A DNA stretch of 64,000 nucleotides from Harmonia axyridis (Eukaryota > Arthropoda > Insecta > Coleoptera > Coccinellidae): the NCBI RefSeq assembly GCF_914767665.1, contig NC_059502.1, positions 30,770,812 through 30,834,811 of the forward strand. Direction: 5' to 3'. Position 1 is the stretch's first letter, and each line of letters opens with the position of its first letter. Of the stretch, positions 23,141 to 36,232 are shown piece after piece. Under the pieces are notes generated by a model that saw only the letters and a list, made by a program, of their open reading frames with translations, had not been told where the DNA came from and did not search any database. The position numbers were made by a program, and so were the translations under genes.

Positions 23141-24544
23141 ACGCAGAATTCCCAGGACCTTTCTATCTCGTGTTTTGCTGTACCATTTTGATGAAATTTC
23201 AGTATGAGTATTCGTATCGGGTCTTAAGGGCATCCACCGAATCTCCTACGAATACATGGTGCGCATTAATGTACGTGGAATTCCCGTAAGACCCATATCT
23301 TTTGTTTTATTTTGATGACATTGATATAGGGGATTTCGGTTGGTCATGAATTTTCTCATAGATTCTCATTGATAAAGAATTTCACTCGAATACAGTAGGT
23401 ACTTATTGTCGATAAACTAGAGATAATTGAATTTGACCACGGATTAATCATTAAGTCTAAACTGATCGCTTGCATCATTTTCGACATGTTTTTAGACTAA
23501 ACATGAGACTGAAACGGAAATAAAAAACAATATGAGACTTGGAAATCCAGCAGTATAAGACAGCAGAAGGATAGAAGGAATTTGCTTGTTATAATAAACC
23601 ACAGTTCAGAGAACGTTTCTTGTGCACTGCCGATGCCATATTCAAATATTTATCATTTCACATTATCATCATTCTGTCGTTCTTCAATTCATGTAAAATT
23701 AATGTAAAGCTGGAGAATCGAGTTTTAAATGAATAATGAATGCTGATACTGTTGAGTTGAAATTACAAACCTACCGGTTATCTCCGGTAACTCATTTATT
23801 TTATGCCTTGTGCGGTCGAGGGGTTGAATGTTGAATACCATTGAAATCGCATCATCAATATTAATCTTGGCCAGTTTCCACAACAGAGTATAAATTGTAG
23901 TTCTCTCGTAAGAAGTGCTCGACAGACGAAACTCATTTATAATGATTTTTTTTTCTTATAAGAATTACCCTTCCCTCGAAATTTCTAAAATATAAAATTT
24001 CAGAATTCTCTACAAAGATGAAGAACGAAAATTTTCCCATAAAATGAAAAACATTTTTTTTGCTTTTATTTGAAATTGACGCGACAGCAAAAAATCGGAC
24101 CATTTTGCGGTTTATGAGTTTATTATTGCTTTCAAGATAATTACTTTTATTGCATTACGAGCACGTCTATGTCCGAGGTTTATTATTTTCCTTTTAAATT
24201 GAATTTTCACACGCTAACCTGCTCAATTCTTTTCCGAAACAACTCAATTTTATTTTAATCAGTCGAAAAATCGCCATAACTCACTAAACATCCACTTTTC
24301 ACCCTCAGTTGGCTGGACATTATCGCAAATAAGCTCAAGTTGGTACGACTCCTTAAAAGGATCATTTCAAATTATCTAGTATCCTGTAAATTTCTGTGAT
24401 TACGGAAGGCGCAATAGACGAATGAATGACGAGAGCTCAAAAGCTCAAGAGAGCAAGTCAAGTGGTTCTTTAATTTTTTCTATCTCTTACAGTTCCCACA
24501 AATTTTCACCTAGAAAGTATTTAGGTATATTATTGTGAACTTAC

Positions 24545-24661
24545 CGAGTGTATTCTTCTGGCTGTGTCATGTATTGCTAGGATGTGGGTGATTTTGTTCT
24601 TGTTTAATTGATTTGCATCTTTGGAGTCTCTATAGTTTCCCACGTAAAGCCCTGGCAGCAC
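24545..24661 (-). CDS. DUSP22: DUSP22-like phosphatase, coding exon 2
   Basis: The exon encodes residues 8-46, from VLPGLYVGNYRDSKDANQ to HDTARRIHS. This is the first part of the dual-specificity phosphatase fold (family pattern KILPGLYIGNF..A.DAEQL..NKVTHILSVHDSARP). It is flanked by an acceptor (CATTGAAG) and the donor GTAAGT. Length is 117 nt, phase 0 at both ends. The N-K-x-x-THILAIHD stretch is the beta strand and turn conserved in atypical DUSPs. No frame lesions or odd codons are seen, which supports a functional gene. Confidence 0.95.
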
Positions 24662-25089
24662 CTTCAATGAAAAGTATTTGTTAAAAACATAAATTTAAAT
24701 GGAATGCTTCTAGATCACCTTCGAACAGCCGAATTCAAATTCAGTTATTTTTTCTCCAGAAAATGAAATGAAATCAGAGAACATATCCAAATATATCTCG
24801 AAGTCACACTAATCAAAATGATTATGAGCTGAAAGGAATGCTTCTAAATCAATTTTGACAATGAATTATTTTCTCCAATGATAATTTGTGAGGTTATAAT
24901 CATAGGTTATGTTTTGACATTCATTTCGATAACCGCATAGAGTAATAAACATAGATATTACTCTGAGGATAGCCGGAACGGTAAATTGTAAACTGTAATG
25001 TCTGTGATGAACTGCTGAAAAACAAAACGAACTAAAGATGTCGACACTGGACAGTGGACACTATAATGTAATACGTATAAAGATATATA

Positions 25090-25312
25090 ACGAGTGTTCA
25101 TTAAAATTAGTGGTCAAGAGTGTTGTGGAGAAATAAGAGTTGATTATCTGTTAGTGTGAGTATCACTTAGCTTGTACCATATTCTTGCCAGATTCGAAGT
25201 ATGTGAATAAATGTTAGGGATATGGTACAAGCTAAGCGTTAGTCGTTGTTACAGAAAATCAACTCAAATCTCTCCAAAGCACTCTTAACCACGAATTTAA
25301 ATGAACGCTCGT
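25090..25312. mobile_element. Palindromic MITE (223 bp)
   Basis: The left end ACGAGTGTTCATTAAAATTA and the inverted right end ACGAGCGTTCATTTAAATTC are both flanked by TA. The arms continue inward to CTTAGCTTGTACCATAT, which recurs inverted at about 25218-25236. Non-coding, probably a Tc1/mariner-type MITE. Confidence 0.7.
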
Positions 25313-26565
25313 TATAAGGACTGTGTCATATAGACATCAATAAATTATATCAATGTGATTATCACATTGTCTCTGCGTCCCAAAACCGATGTAATTTCGG
25401 TATTAGAGATATCTGACAATACGTTGCTACGAAGGATTTTAACATTTTATGTACATTGTTCCATTCGATTAAATAATTTATTGAGCTGTTATACAAGGAA
25501 TTTATCCAATTCCACTATTCTGGGTTCAACGAATTCACCCTTGAAAAATAAATGATTCGCGTGCACGAAGCTTCGCATTATTAGCTGTAGAAATTTAGGA
25601 ATAATGATATAATGATATTTAGATATATGGTGTGAAAAAAAAAACATTTTTGCTTTCAATATTTGTATCATATTCGTAGGTTTCACTGGTGTTTTTCAAA
25701 ATTGGGAGGAATCTCAAAAGCAAAAATATTATCTATATTTCAACAACTTCAAAACATCGCTTTGTCATTTCGTCAAGATAACAGTGTTATGAGGTTCCAT
25801 ACGGTCGCAAACACTCAAATTGGAAAACTCTCTTCTTGAATTTTTTAAGGTTCTGATGATTAGATCAGCGTTACATTTTTCACCATGCTTCAAATTGTGA
25901 TTTTGCATGCAAATATATAAAAAAATTTCCCCGATCGCTTATGCAGTTTACTAATTATCAGGAAAACAACATTTCTAACGGTCATATTTAAGTAACCCAT
26001 AATTAGATTAACGCCCATTAACGAACTCAACCGCGTCATTTGAAATCCGAACCCACCCTGAAAATTTTATCTAAGTGTTTAGGACATTCCGTTAATAAAG
26101 ATAATAGAATTTGAAGGGGGATTCCTTCATCATTGAGTCGTACCTAAGATGCATAGAATCCCTGATGTGTGACTGATTCGATTTTGTTTCAGACTTTTTA
26201 AGATATCCATCTGTTGCTGTTCTGCTTAACTAGAGTTCTGTAAGGTGGCGCTCTTGAAATACTGATTTCGGACTTCAGTTCCTATCGAATTTTTAATGAA
26301 ATGAATGGAATATAATGACAGAGTATAAAAGATTGTTACGAGCATAAAATATAAAATATTGTTCTATACCCAAAGGTCACGAGAGCTGAGAATTGAGAGA
26401 AATGTCAAATATAACCGATGTATGCGCCATCTGAAACAGACGCGGTTCCTCGAAATGAAGTAGGTATAAATCTCCCGTTTTATCTGAAAGTTTTACAGGT
26501 ATAAGTAGACACGCTAGGTTTTCTATGTATCTTAGTTGATCCTAATCATTCCAGAGAATTCCTGG

Positions 26566-26730
26566 CTATGAAGTCGAAAAATACAGACATTGTAACCAAA
26601 TGATGAAAGGACAGGTTCTGGAAACGCAGTCGATTCTCATGGGAGTCGCCTGTTCCATTTTTGAGCGTGCGTTTCCAGAACCTGTCCTTTCATCATTTGG
26701 TTACAATGTCTGTATTTTTCGACTTCATAG
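26566..26730. repeat. Perfect 63-bp inverted repeat with 39-bp loop
   Basis: Positions 26566-26628 are the exact reverse complement of 26668-26730 over all 63 bases. The spacer 26629-26667 is 39 bp. The arm starts CTATGAAGTCGAAAAATACA and ends GGTTCTGGAAACGCA. No mismatch, terminal TA-type motif or target duplication was found. Transcription of intron 1 in either direction would yield a perfect 63-bp hairpin. Confidence 0.9.
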
Positions 26731-27106
26731 AAGAATCGAAGATCGTATTAATGCGATCTTCATTTACTCGAAATCCTTGATAACATGAATTAATAATAAT
26801 AATCACTTAATAATAATAACTCTTTTCAATTCCCTTGAAAAAATCTATCTAAGTCCACAAAATAACCATGCATATTAACTCAAAATTATTGTAGCGTTAT
26901 ATTTCACCATTTTTACCTCTATGAGTCGAAGACCAACCAAAATTACCTCTAGACTAAGTAGATTCGAAACCCCGCCACCCAAGTCTCAACGTGTCATTGT
27001 CATATTCAATGGTGCAATAATAACACCATTTAGATTTGTAAAGACTATAAGCAATGCATCTTCAGTCAATGTTTTTATCCCGACTCTCCTAGGACTCTGC
27101 ACAGTA

Positions 27107-28622
27107 CAGGGTGGGCAAATTTCGATGTTTTAGCACTACAACTTTTGAACCAGAGGAGATAGACAAAATCTGATACCCACTTCCCGATCTCTTTTTCTGA
27201 GAAACTAACAAGGGTAGTATTCATTTTTGGCCACCTTCTTTTGTTTTCGAGTTATAAGCGAAAATTGGAAAAATGGCGATATCGAAAAACATTTATATCT
27301 CCGCTAATACTGATGATAGAGCTCTGAAATTAAAACATTATACAGGCACTTTTTTACGTAAAATCCAGTGGCGTGCTCGTATTTTCAAAAGGGTTTTTAA
27401 TTACGAAGCTATGACCCAAAGTTGTTTTTTCAAATGGGAACACTAGATTTTTGTGCCATTTTCTGAAAGCTTAATTTTTCCTGATTTCAAAAATATATAA
27501 CATCGTATGATTTGTATCAAAATAAATGACAGAAAATGGTCAAAAACCTTCTTTTACTTAAGAGTCTCAATATTTCTATGGTTTCAACTGTTGATGAGCC
27601 TTTCTATAACAAGAGCAGTGTCCTTCCGTCAATCTGATTATTTCTATGCTTTTCACTTATTTCTACAAAATTCGAATCTATATTTATTTTATACAAATAG
27701 TTTCGAAAAGATAAACGAACTTGGAGAAAGTTTCCTAGGTAGCTTGAACACAGTTTCAAATATTCATCTATTGAAATATCGAGAAGAGGTGTCGACTGTG
27801 CATTGTGCAATTGTTGTCATTATTAGGTTAAATATTATTTCTTGTTTGGTCCTTCGTAATTAAAATGTTGAGTTCAATCATATGTGCATTGTTTGATATG
27901 CTGTTTAAAATGGATTCTGGAGACCCATGTAAATAATCTCCTGATACATGCATCGCAATACAACTCTTTCGATTGAGAAATTCGATCTTGTGGTTTCTCC
28001 GTTATTTCCAAATAAATTTTTAGATAAAAAATTTATAAAACATATCTAGATTCGAATTTTGTAGAAATAAGTGAAAAGCATAGAAATAATCAGATTGACG
28101 GAAGGACACTGCTCTTGTTATAGAAAGGCTCATCAACAGTTGAAACCATAGAAATATTGAGACTCTTAGGTGAATAGAGGTTTTTGGCCATTTTCTATTA
28201 TTTATATTGATCCGAATCATATGATGTTATATATTTTTGAAATCAGGAAAAATTAAGCTTTCAGAAAATGGCACAAAAATCTAGTGTTCCCATTTGAAAA
28301 AACATAACTTTGGGTCATAGCTTCGTAATTAAAAACCCTTTTGAAAATAGGAGCACGCCACTGGATTCTACGTAAAAAAGTGCCTGTATAATGTTTTAAT
28401 TTCAGAGCTCTATCATCAGTATTAGCGGAGATATAAATGTTTTTCGATATCGCCATTTTTCCAATTTTCGCTTATAACTCGAAAACAAAAGAAGGTGGCC
28501 AAAAATGAATACTACCCTTGTTAGTTTCTCAGGAAAAGAGATCGAGAAGTGGGTATCAGATTTTGTCTATCTCCTCTGGTTCAAAAGTTGTAGTGCTAAA
28601 ACATCGAAATTTGCCCACCCTG
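27107..28622. repeat. 1.5-kb palindromic element, CAGGGTG ends, TA duplication
   Basis: The left end CAGGGTGGGCAAATTTCGAT is mirrored by ATCGAAATTTGCCCACCCTG on the right. TA flanks both sides (27105-27106 and 28623-28624). The arms of nearly 600 bp (about 27107-27690 and 28035-28622) are highly similar with scattered substitutions and small indels, around a loop of about 340 bp. Both arms carry the same open frame in mirror image (SIFLWFQLLMSLSITRAV), a by-product of symmetry, not two genes. It lies in intron 1. Confidence 0.88.
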
Positions 28623-28924
28623 TACATTCTTGCACTGATTTGCTAAGAGTAAATTAGTTGAAAAAAATTTTGCCCAAAAATAAACAAAAAATAAAACTTT
28701 AGCTCAATTAGCTGTTTGACGTGTTGGACTCCAAATCCCACTCATTCATAAGAAAACCTAAAAATTTGTCAATTTATCTATTGACATTTATCAATACCCG
28801 TGAAGACGTTGATTCATTTTGAAATTTTTTAATGTCAATTCATTTTTCAGTGAATTCATCTGGATATGTACGATCTACTCTTACTATAGGGAATCTATAT
28901 CACTATTATTTATCTTCGAATATT

Positions 28925-29056
28925 CATTGGTTCACCTCTATATCGCATTACCTGTGTGAGTCGATGTCAACCAAGAATGACTTGTTCAACTCGAAATACG
29001 GCTAGGTCGAAGATAAATCTTGGCCTCGTGGTCATTCGACTTAACGAGAGTCCACT
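28925..29056. mobile_element. Possible right end of a pogo/Tigger-type MITE
   Basis: The minus-strand end reads CAGTGGACTCTCGTTAAGTC, followed outward by TA. It resembles the terminal repeats of pogo/Tigger elements (CAGT.GACTCTCGTTAA). No matching left end was found nearby, so the element is truncated or misassigned. Confidence 0.35.
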
Positions 29057-31414
29057 GTATAGCGTTTTCGAAAAATATAACAGCAACAAATTTTATTTTC
29101 TCAAATCCCGAGGCCACTGAATTGAATGATAGATAATGCAGTATAATGAGAATTCAATCAGAAATAATTAAAGGGTTCGAATCGATTTAAAAGTTAATTG
29201 TACAACAAACATTGAGATATTCATACCTAGTAAAGAGCGAACATCCATCAGATTGGATTTAAAACCTGTTGGACACCAGCATTGTCCATCTAGTATACAA
29301 TGCAGTTATTAAAGGGATTTATAGCGCTTTTCATCACTTTAAAACTCCAACACATAAACAACTCATTTGGAATTTAGCATAGGTCAGTTTCTCTGAAGTA
29401 TTATAACAAAATGAGCTGATCATCCAGTAATCTGGAAAACAAGTGTTTCAAATCATCTAAACAAGGATACGAATAAGACAAAAGTTTCGACAGTAGTAAA
29501 GATAACATTGAAGCAACATTTGGATGAACGAAGGAATTGTTAACCTCCTACAAAACTTTCAGATCAATATAAAAGCAGGAAGCCGTTGTTTATTTCAAAA
29601 TGGCCAGGATAAGAACGTCCTCGAAAGTATTCTATGATCTCAGAAAAATATACGACACAGATTATCTCCCTGGTAATAATGCCTCTTATTCTAGAATCAT
29701 GGTACCTACGATGTAATGAAATGTAGAACCAAAGAAGTGTTTTAGACCTAAGAAGTTCCGAATTTACTCCTCCATTAATAATGAAACTTTACCTATGTTT
29801 CCGAGAAATCATTCGGAAATTGTTAATAAAGAAAAAGGTACTGATAGTAGAAAACATTTTGAGGATACTTCTTTAGGGTGAACAACTTTCTAACATATTC
29901 ATGGGCCAAATTGAATGACAAGCAAGAACGACAAATTCATATTATTCTATGGAGAGATATGGAAGCAAATCGAAGGAAAAATTTAAGGGTCTATTCGAAC
30001 GCGATCTTAGCACAACGACCTCACTTAGCTCCAGTAATAAGAGTTTCACGCCATCATCGTGTAGGGTGAATTGAAATTAGGGGTGATTGACCTTTGTTCT
30101 CCATCTAAATTACAACCAAATTATCGGAATCGATTTTATGATGGAGGTTGTTGGTATAATGAAACATCATTATTGGGTTCGAAAAGTTGAACAGAAAAGT
30201 TAATGGAGTAGGTTTCTTTTATTTCTATATTCTATGAGTGTTCCATTATCACCTTTCTGTTTGTATCATCGGTGGAATCACAATGTTGCTAGGCTTTTTA
30301 TCGATATTTTCAAGGTCACCTCAGAAATTCGTTAATGATTTCGATTTCTTTAAACTATGTTTTTACTCATTCATAGAACTATTAGTTTCAACATACTGCT
30401 GTTTCAGTTTAGGTTATTATTCTTCAGATATATAATTTTGATTGCTCATTGTTGCACACTTTATGTTGAATGTCGAAATAACTAATTCTGCTTTGTGTTT
30501 ATTCAACATTTGGTAACATTGATTACAGTTTCTTATCTACCAAGGAAAAATAATTCGTGATAATGGATATGAAAGAAAGGTATTATTTTCATTCAGTTGG
30601 TACAGTTGTTAATCTAATTAATGAGTAATTTTGAATGCGATCAGGACGAAAAAGAAAAAAACGAACTCAAAAGAATGCTGAATAGTATGCCAGTATTTTC
30701 AGACTTCTTGAGATACATTTTTCAAACTCATTTTCAAGAATCCTTTTCAATATCCACCACCAATCGATTTAAGCTATTTCCAGACATTATGATTCAAGTT
30801 TTGAAGGTAGAAAAATATCAATCATATCAGAAGAATGCCGTATGTTCATCAAAAATATTGGTTGAGTTTTTGATCAGAAGTTTATTTATGATTTGTTGGC
30901 GTGATGCAAATCCATAAGTTTTCCTTTCCTCAATCTGGTGAACTTTCTCCTAGAGTTGGCTTCATAATTTTTAATTCGATCGAACTTTTGCGTTCGGTAA
31001 CATTGGTTGAAGTTGTAAAAATTAACAGGTATGGGATATAATTAGTGTTCCACAAACCTAACACTATTCAATTAACAATCCTCAACATTAGCGTTGTTAA
31101 TTTCAATCAAAGACTTGGCTGATTGCCTACCAGAGCAATACAAATTTTCTGCTTCATCTCTATCGTTTTTGAATGTACCTACTCTATCATTCATAAGCAC
31201 GATGTTTCTGATGGAAACGATTTTGTATTCTATGTATATTAATCGAAAACTTGACGATCCAAACTCAGATGCAAAAAAAAGTTCTATAGTTTTCTTGTAC
31301 TTGGCTCAATTTTCAAAAGTCTTTCTGTAAACTGTAAATAAAATTATTCATTTCAACTTGCATATTCAATTTCATGTTGAATGCTGGCTCATTAGTTACT
31401 ATAGATTCTTAATC

Positions 31415-31560
31415 AGAATAGTATATTCTAAAACAAGTTGCAGAATGGGCTCCTATTCCAACACGAATGCAAAATTCAAAAACGAGCGACGAAGGAGCGA
31501 GTTTTGGAACGCATGAGTGTTTGAATTGACTTCTGCAACGAGTATTAGACGATATTTTCT
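31415..31560. repeat. Dispersed repeat, copy 1
   Basis: The segment contains AAATTCAAAAACGAGCGACG and GGAGCGAGTTTTGGAACG. The stretch AAAATTCAAAAACGAGC recurs at about 45360, which defines a small dispersed repeat family of unknown type. Confidence 0.4.
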
Positions 31561-33204
31561 TTATTTCAGTCAAGTTTTGTGAGATATTGTCGAAATTTAA
31601 TGAAAAATTCAGATTATACATCCTAGTGACATTTGTATTGTATCTTGGCAGTTGGTGTGACTGTTACGAAAATTGACAGATTACGGGATTTCAGTTTGAA
31701 TCTTACGTTTCGAATTTTGAAATAATTTAACACCAACAGAATTAAGAGAAATTGCGAATATTATGTCGCAAATCATTTCACTAAATACAAATTATATTAT
31801 ATCGACAATTTGACGTGTGTTGTATTTTGATAGGAAGTCAGTATAGACAACCACAAAACGAAAAACATAACTGAAAACGATGCTGTAATGAGTTCATTAC
31901 AGCACTGTATTTAGAACTGTAATGAACTCATTACGATACTGAAATAGAGAAATTCATTTTTAAGCTTCGTGTGGAATAATTCCGAAGTGAATTTTTCTCA
32001 AATTATGTACCAATTTTCATCAAGAACAAGAACCATTCCTTTTCAAAATTTTGTGTTTTGATTTATGGCTTGCATGTGCACTAGTTCATTTTTAAGGGAC
32101 AAATAAACAATTCACCCCATTTAAAGAAATTAAGAATTTTTTAGTATACCGTATAGTTTTGGTCATTGTGCCATAATCTTGGTTCAAAAGTTCAGTTTAT
32201 GAGTTTACCAATACAACGAGGAGGCAACAATATATTTATGTTATACCTAATGATAATAATCAATCGGTTCAAAATTAATTTATGAAAACTTATTGAATTC
32301 TAGTAAAAAATCAAAACAAATCAATTCAACTGTAACATAAATAACCTAAAGAAACGTCCTTTTTTTTAATTCAGATTAATATTTTTTCATTTACTGCCTG
32401 CATATGTCGGTTCATATTGTCGATTAGGTAAAAGCATCTAGTGAAAAATGTCATTTCTTAAAGTAAACCTTTGATGGTAGGTTCATTTCTTTCTCAAAAC
32501 TGAGTTAGTCAACGCCATCATCCAGAACACAAAATTTTGCAAAGAAATGGATCTTGATGAAAATTTGACGGAATTATTACACAGGATGTTTCTGGGTTGG
32601 GTTTTACAACAAACTTCTGATCAACCCTGTAAAGTAACTAAAAAGCCAGCACTTAACGAAATATTGAATATGCAAGTTGAAATTAATAAGTTTATCTATA
32701 GTTCACCAAAAAATTTTGATAATTTCGTTTAAAATAAGAAAACTACGAGACTTCAAATTTCACTAAATATCAACTTGTTGCGTTTTTTTGCACCTGAGAG
32801 TATAAACAATAATGTATATATTCATATCATGATACAGAATAGATGGTATATTTTTTGAAGGTAGTAAAGGTGTGAATCTTCGATAATGCCTGAATATTTG
32901 CTCGTTCACCCAACAGATTGATCGTCACAAATTATCGTAATTTGAGTGAAGGATGGTTTTAAATAATTAGGTTCGGCTGACTGATGAGAAATCCGAGGTC
33001 AAAGTCAATTCTGTCCGACTGTCAACACAATAACTCTTGAACGAATAGACCTAGGTTTTAGGGTTAGGTTCAGATCTCGAATGTTGCGGTTAAGTTAATC
33101 AATGGGTGAATTCCGACATTATGTGAACATGCCCGTTCAAAATTTGGTGTCCATAGTAATTTCAACACTATCGATTCGATCGAAATGAAAGATTACATTC
33201 ACGG

Positions 33205-33300
33205 AAATAGTTATTTATAACACAAGTGCAGAAGGCATTGATACTTCTCCACGAATTCGAAATTCTTGAATGAAATTATTTCAATGAACGGTTGTTACAA
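33205..33300. repeat. Dispersed repeat, copy 2
   Basis: TTATAACACAAGTGCAGAAG followed by GCATTGATACTTCTCCACGA matches the copy at about 45310 (TTATAATACAAGTGCAAAAG) with a few substitutions. Non-coding. Confidence 0.4.
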
Positions 33301-35959
33301 TGAGCCTTCTGTTCGGGTACTAAACACTATTTTCTCTAATTCACTGATTCGTTATTCAATACTTCCATGAATATCGTTTATTGATTTCTGCATTGAAACA
33401 TGTTAGATGGCAAAACTGTTATCTATATCGCACATTTGACTGATCAAATATAAATCCATGACAGGAGATTTTCGATTATTAACATGAAAAAATAAAATAT
33501 AACTATGATATCTGCGTGAAACTGAAATTTTTAATCTCGAAGTAACAGAAATGTGAAGAAATAATCAAGATGAAATTTACTATCTAAGCTGTCTACAAAA
33601 TTCTGTTGATTTAATGAATAGAAATAATTGTGAATTGTCTTGAATTTTTTTTTTTTAATCAATGAATGTAATTTATTTTACCGAATTTAGTACAGTAATT
33701 TTCAAGAAATACTGTCAATTAAACCAATTAATTGTAATTTCGCCAGCGCTAATTACCGCTAATTAATAAAGTCGTAAACGTTCAACCATTATTTTCCTCT
33801 TCAATTTTTGTGATTTTTGGACACTCATCTTTTCGGACGTGGGCAAAGGTACTTTTTTGTACGCTCACGATTGGAAATAAGAATGATATATGAGATATTA
33901 AACATCAACTATATGAATTGACATTAATAATGTAGATTAATTTATTTTAGAACGAATAACTGTTAGTTCAATTTTAACAGGGTGATATTCATATGAACTG
34001 ATATCGTATGATTCCTTCATTCGATATTAGATTATCTGTGACCATAATAGTCCTTAGTTAAGTAAGTTAAACGTAGTAAAGTACACCATCTGATATAACT
34101 AGCTATGAATTCGGCAACATCGTCATCACATTAATAGCAAATGAGTTCATTACACGCTATTGCTCTCTTGTGAACTGTTTTAATAATTAAGTGTAATACA
34201 CGTAGGTATGGTTATGTACTGAAGGACCGTAGGGAATACGTGTCAGATTCAGTGATATATTATAGAGAGTGATGCAATTCAATCAAATAGGCAACTTGGT
34301 TTCTCATTTGATGGCATTCAAAGTCTGGTTCAAATTCACCTCTTTATGATTTGAAACCGTAGAACAGAATATTTCTTCGAAACATTTAATAAATAATATC
34401 AAGGATTATGAATTGTGGATGGAGAGAAACTTCTTGAACCTAGTTCAATTGGCATATGAATAAGATTCAAATTCGTATGATTTCTATGTTTATGAAAACT
34501 TGATACCTATCTTATATTGGGATAAATATCGAAATTATATTACTGTGCCAAGAAATGCAAGTTCAACCGACAAAATATCAAAACCAACCGAAAGAAGGAT
34601 ATATTATTGAAAACTGTAGAATTGAGTTAACGGCTAATAAATTAAATAATCCAATTAACATAACATTTTGTATTTTTTAATACCATCTTTCCTCATCAGT
34701 GTCTTATAGTTTAAAAAACTTACTGAAAGGAAAGGTAATCTAGAAATAATATATAGGGATAGCAATCTCAATAAGTGAATAAACTCTTTTCTTACTCTTC
34801 TGTGAAATGAATATGCAAATTATGCTTTACAATCAGAATTACAATTTTTGACAATTTAATTTCATGTGTTGGTTGATGGTGACCAATTATTTCGATATTT
34901 ATATTAGATTATCTTCATCAAGTAGAGATATCTGGCGTTTAGAATTGTATTAAGAAATTTTGAATGCTACATGTAACAACGATTTTATGTGAAATATTTG
35001 TACCCTGAATATCTCTATAGTCTATATCAACAACGCAAAAGAACAATTCCTTAAGTGAAATTATTCAAAACATTTATAATCTCATCATTTTTATGATATA
35101 AAAATATATAAATTTATTCTTTTCATTTGAAATTTATTGATTAAAATTCAAACATCAACATAACTTTATCGAAAATATTTGTCCTATTGTGACCTTTTTC
35201 AATGGTTCGAGGGTGAAGCTTTACCTTTTCTGATTCAATCAGGCCGTTATTGATTGAAACTTGGAATTGGAGTGGAATTATAGTTCAGTTTAGAGGAATG
35301 AGGTGAATATTGAAAAATAATTCTGTTTACGAGTGAAATTTACACTTGAGGAGTTTTAATATTTTTCGTCAGTATCATTCAATGATTAAACAAAAGGTAC
35401 CGAAAATAGGTATTTTCGGTATGTTTTTCTTTACACTAGAAACGATTTCTATACTCTGGGCGTTTTTGGGTGTCTACTCAGGCGGCCTTGTTGATAACAC
35501 GAACTTTCGAATAAATTATTCCACATGAGATTGGTGAAATAGCTAAAGCGATTATCATTGAAATATTTTCCGTAGAGCCAAAAGAGAGGGAGAAATGGTC
35601 TACAAATAATTTTAAAATGGAGCAATGACGTGCAAAGGTAGGGGAACAATTGATTCTTGCATAACTAATGAAAAAATCTAAGATCTTAAAGCCATTTAGC
35701 ATTCAGCCTATAGAGAAACGACTCGATGCTCAAGTCCACAATTAATATTAAAATAATATGAATATATAGTTATAAATCGCAATAATAAAGTCATTGCTTC
35801 AGGGATTCCAAAGCACTATAATTATTATCTCGGAAACAAAGACAATTACTAATACGTCTAATTCTCATTTCAACACTGCCACTTCTTTTATACCCCTAAC
35901 AATACTAAAATTAAATTCTTCAATTTTTTTGAATCATTTCAGATTGTAATAATTGTAAG

Positions 35960-36232
35960 AAAACATCAGTTGATAACACCATTACATCGCTTAGCCCGGA
36001 CACAACAATTTTTTGACTACTGGGGGGTGAAATTCTACAATTCCCTCCCATCAAGAATGAAAACCCTGCCAATGAATGAATTTGATCGAACCATCAAAGA
36101 GTTTTTAATTAACGGTTTTTTTTATAGCATATAAGAATATTTAAGTTCGAGTATGTTATTATATAATATGAATAATTTGACATAACATGTAAATTTTGAT
36201 GTTGAATAAACTTTACTATTACTATTACTAAT
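35960..36232 (+). mobile_element. LINE 3' end with (TTACTA)n tail
   Basis: One frame reads LHRLARTQQFFDYWGVKFYN, then SLPSRMKTLPMNEFDRTIKE and FLI to a stop after FFYSI. It resembles the last residues of a CR1/Jockey-type ORF2 (W..LP..i....s...Fk..lk..L). A short AT-rich 3' UTR follows and ends in TTACTATTACTATTACTA near 36212-36232. Strongly 5' truncated. Confidence 0.65.

Larger units (their letters stand above)
18481..24544 (-). other. Intron 2 of the DUSP22-like gene (6.1 kb)
   Basis: The donor is GTAAGT and the acceptor is TTTCAG. It holds a deleted mariner-like element (18531-19481) hard against exon 3 and a reverse-transcriptase remnant (22600-23140). A CAGGGTGTTACAAC motif at about 20009 suggests another TA-type repeat without a clear partner end. 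The stretches 20100-22590 and 23300-24540 show nothing recognisable. Confidence 0.75.

Noticed and set aside
27507..28220. Two opposite open frames encoding nearly the same peptide (SIFLWFQLLMSLSITRAV)
   Set aside because: They are mirror images produced by the palindromic arms of one element, with no domain and no start context.
30621..30917. A 98-codon open frame (MSNFECDQDEKEKNELKR...) in intron 1
   Set aside because: Its charged start looks protein-like, but no family could be recognised and no splice or promoter context supports it.
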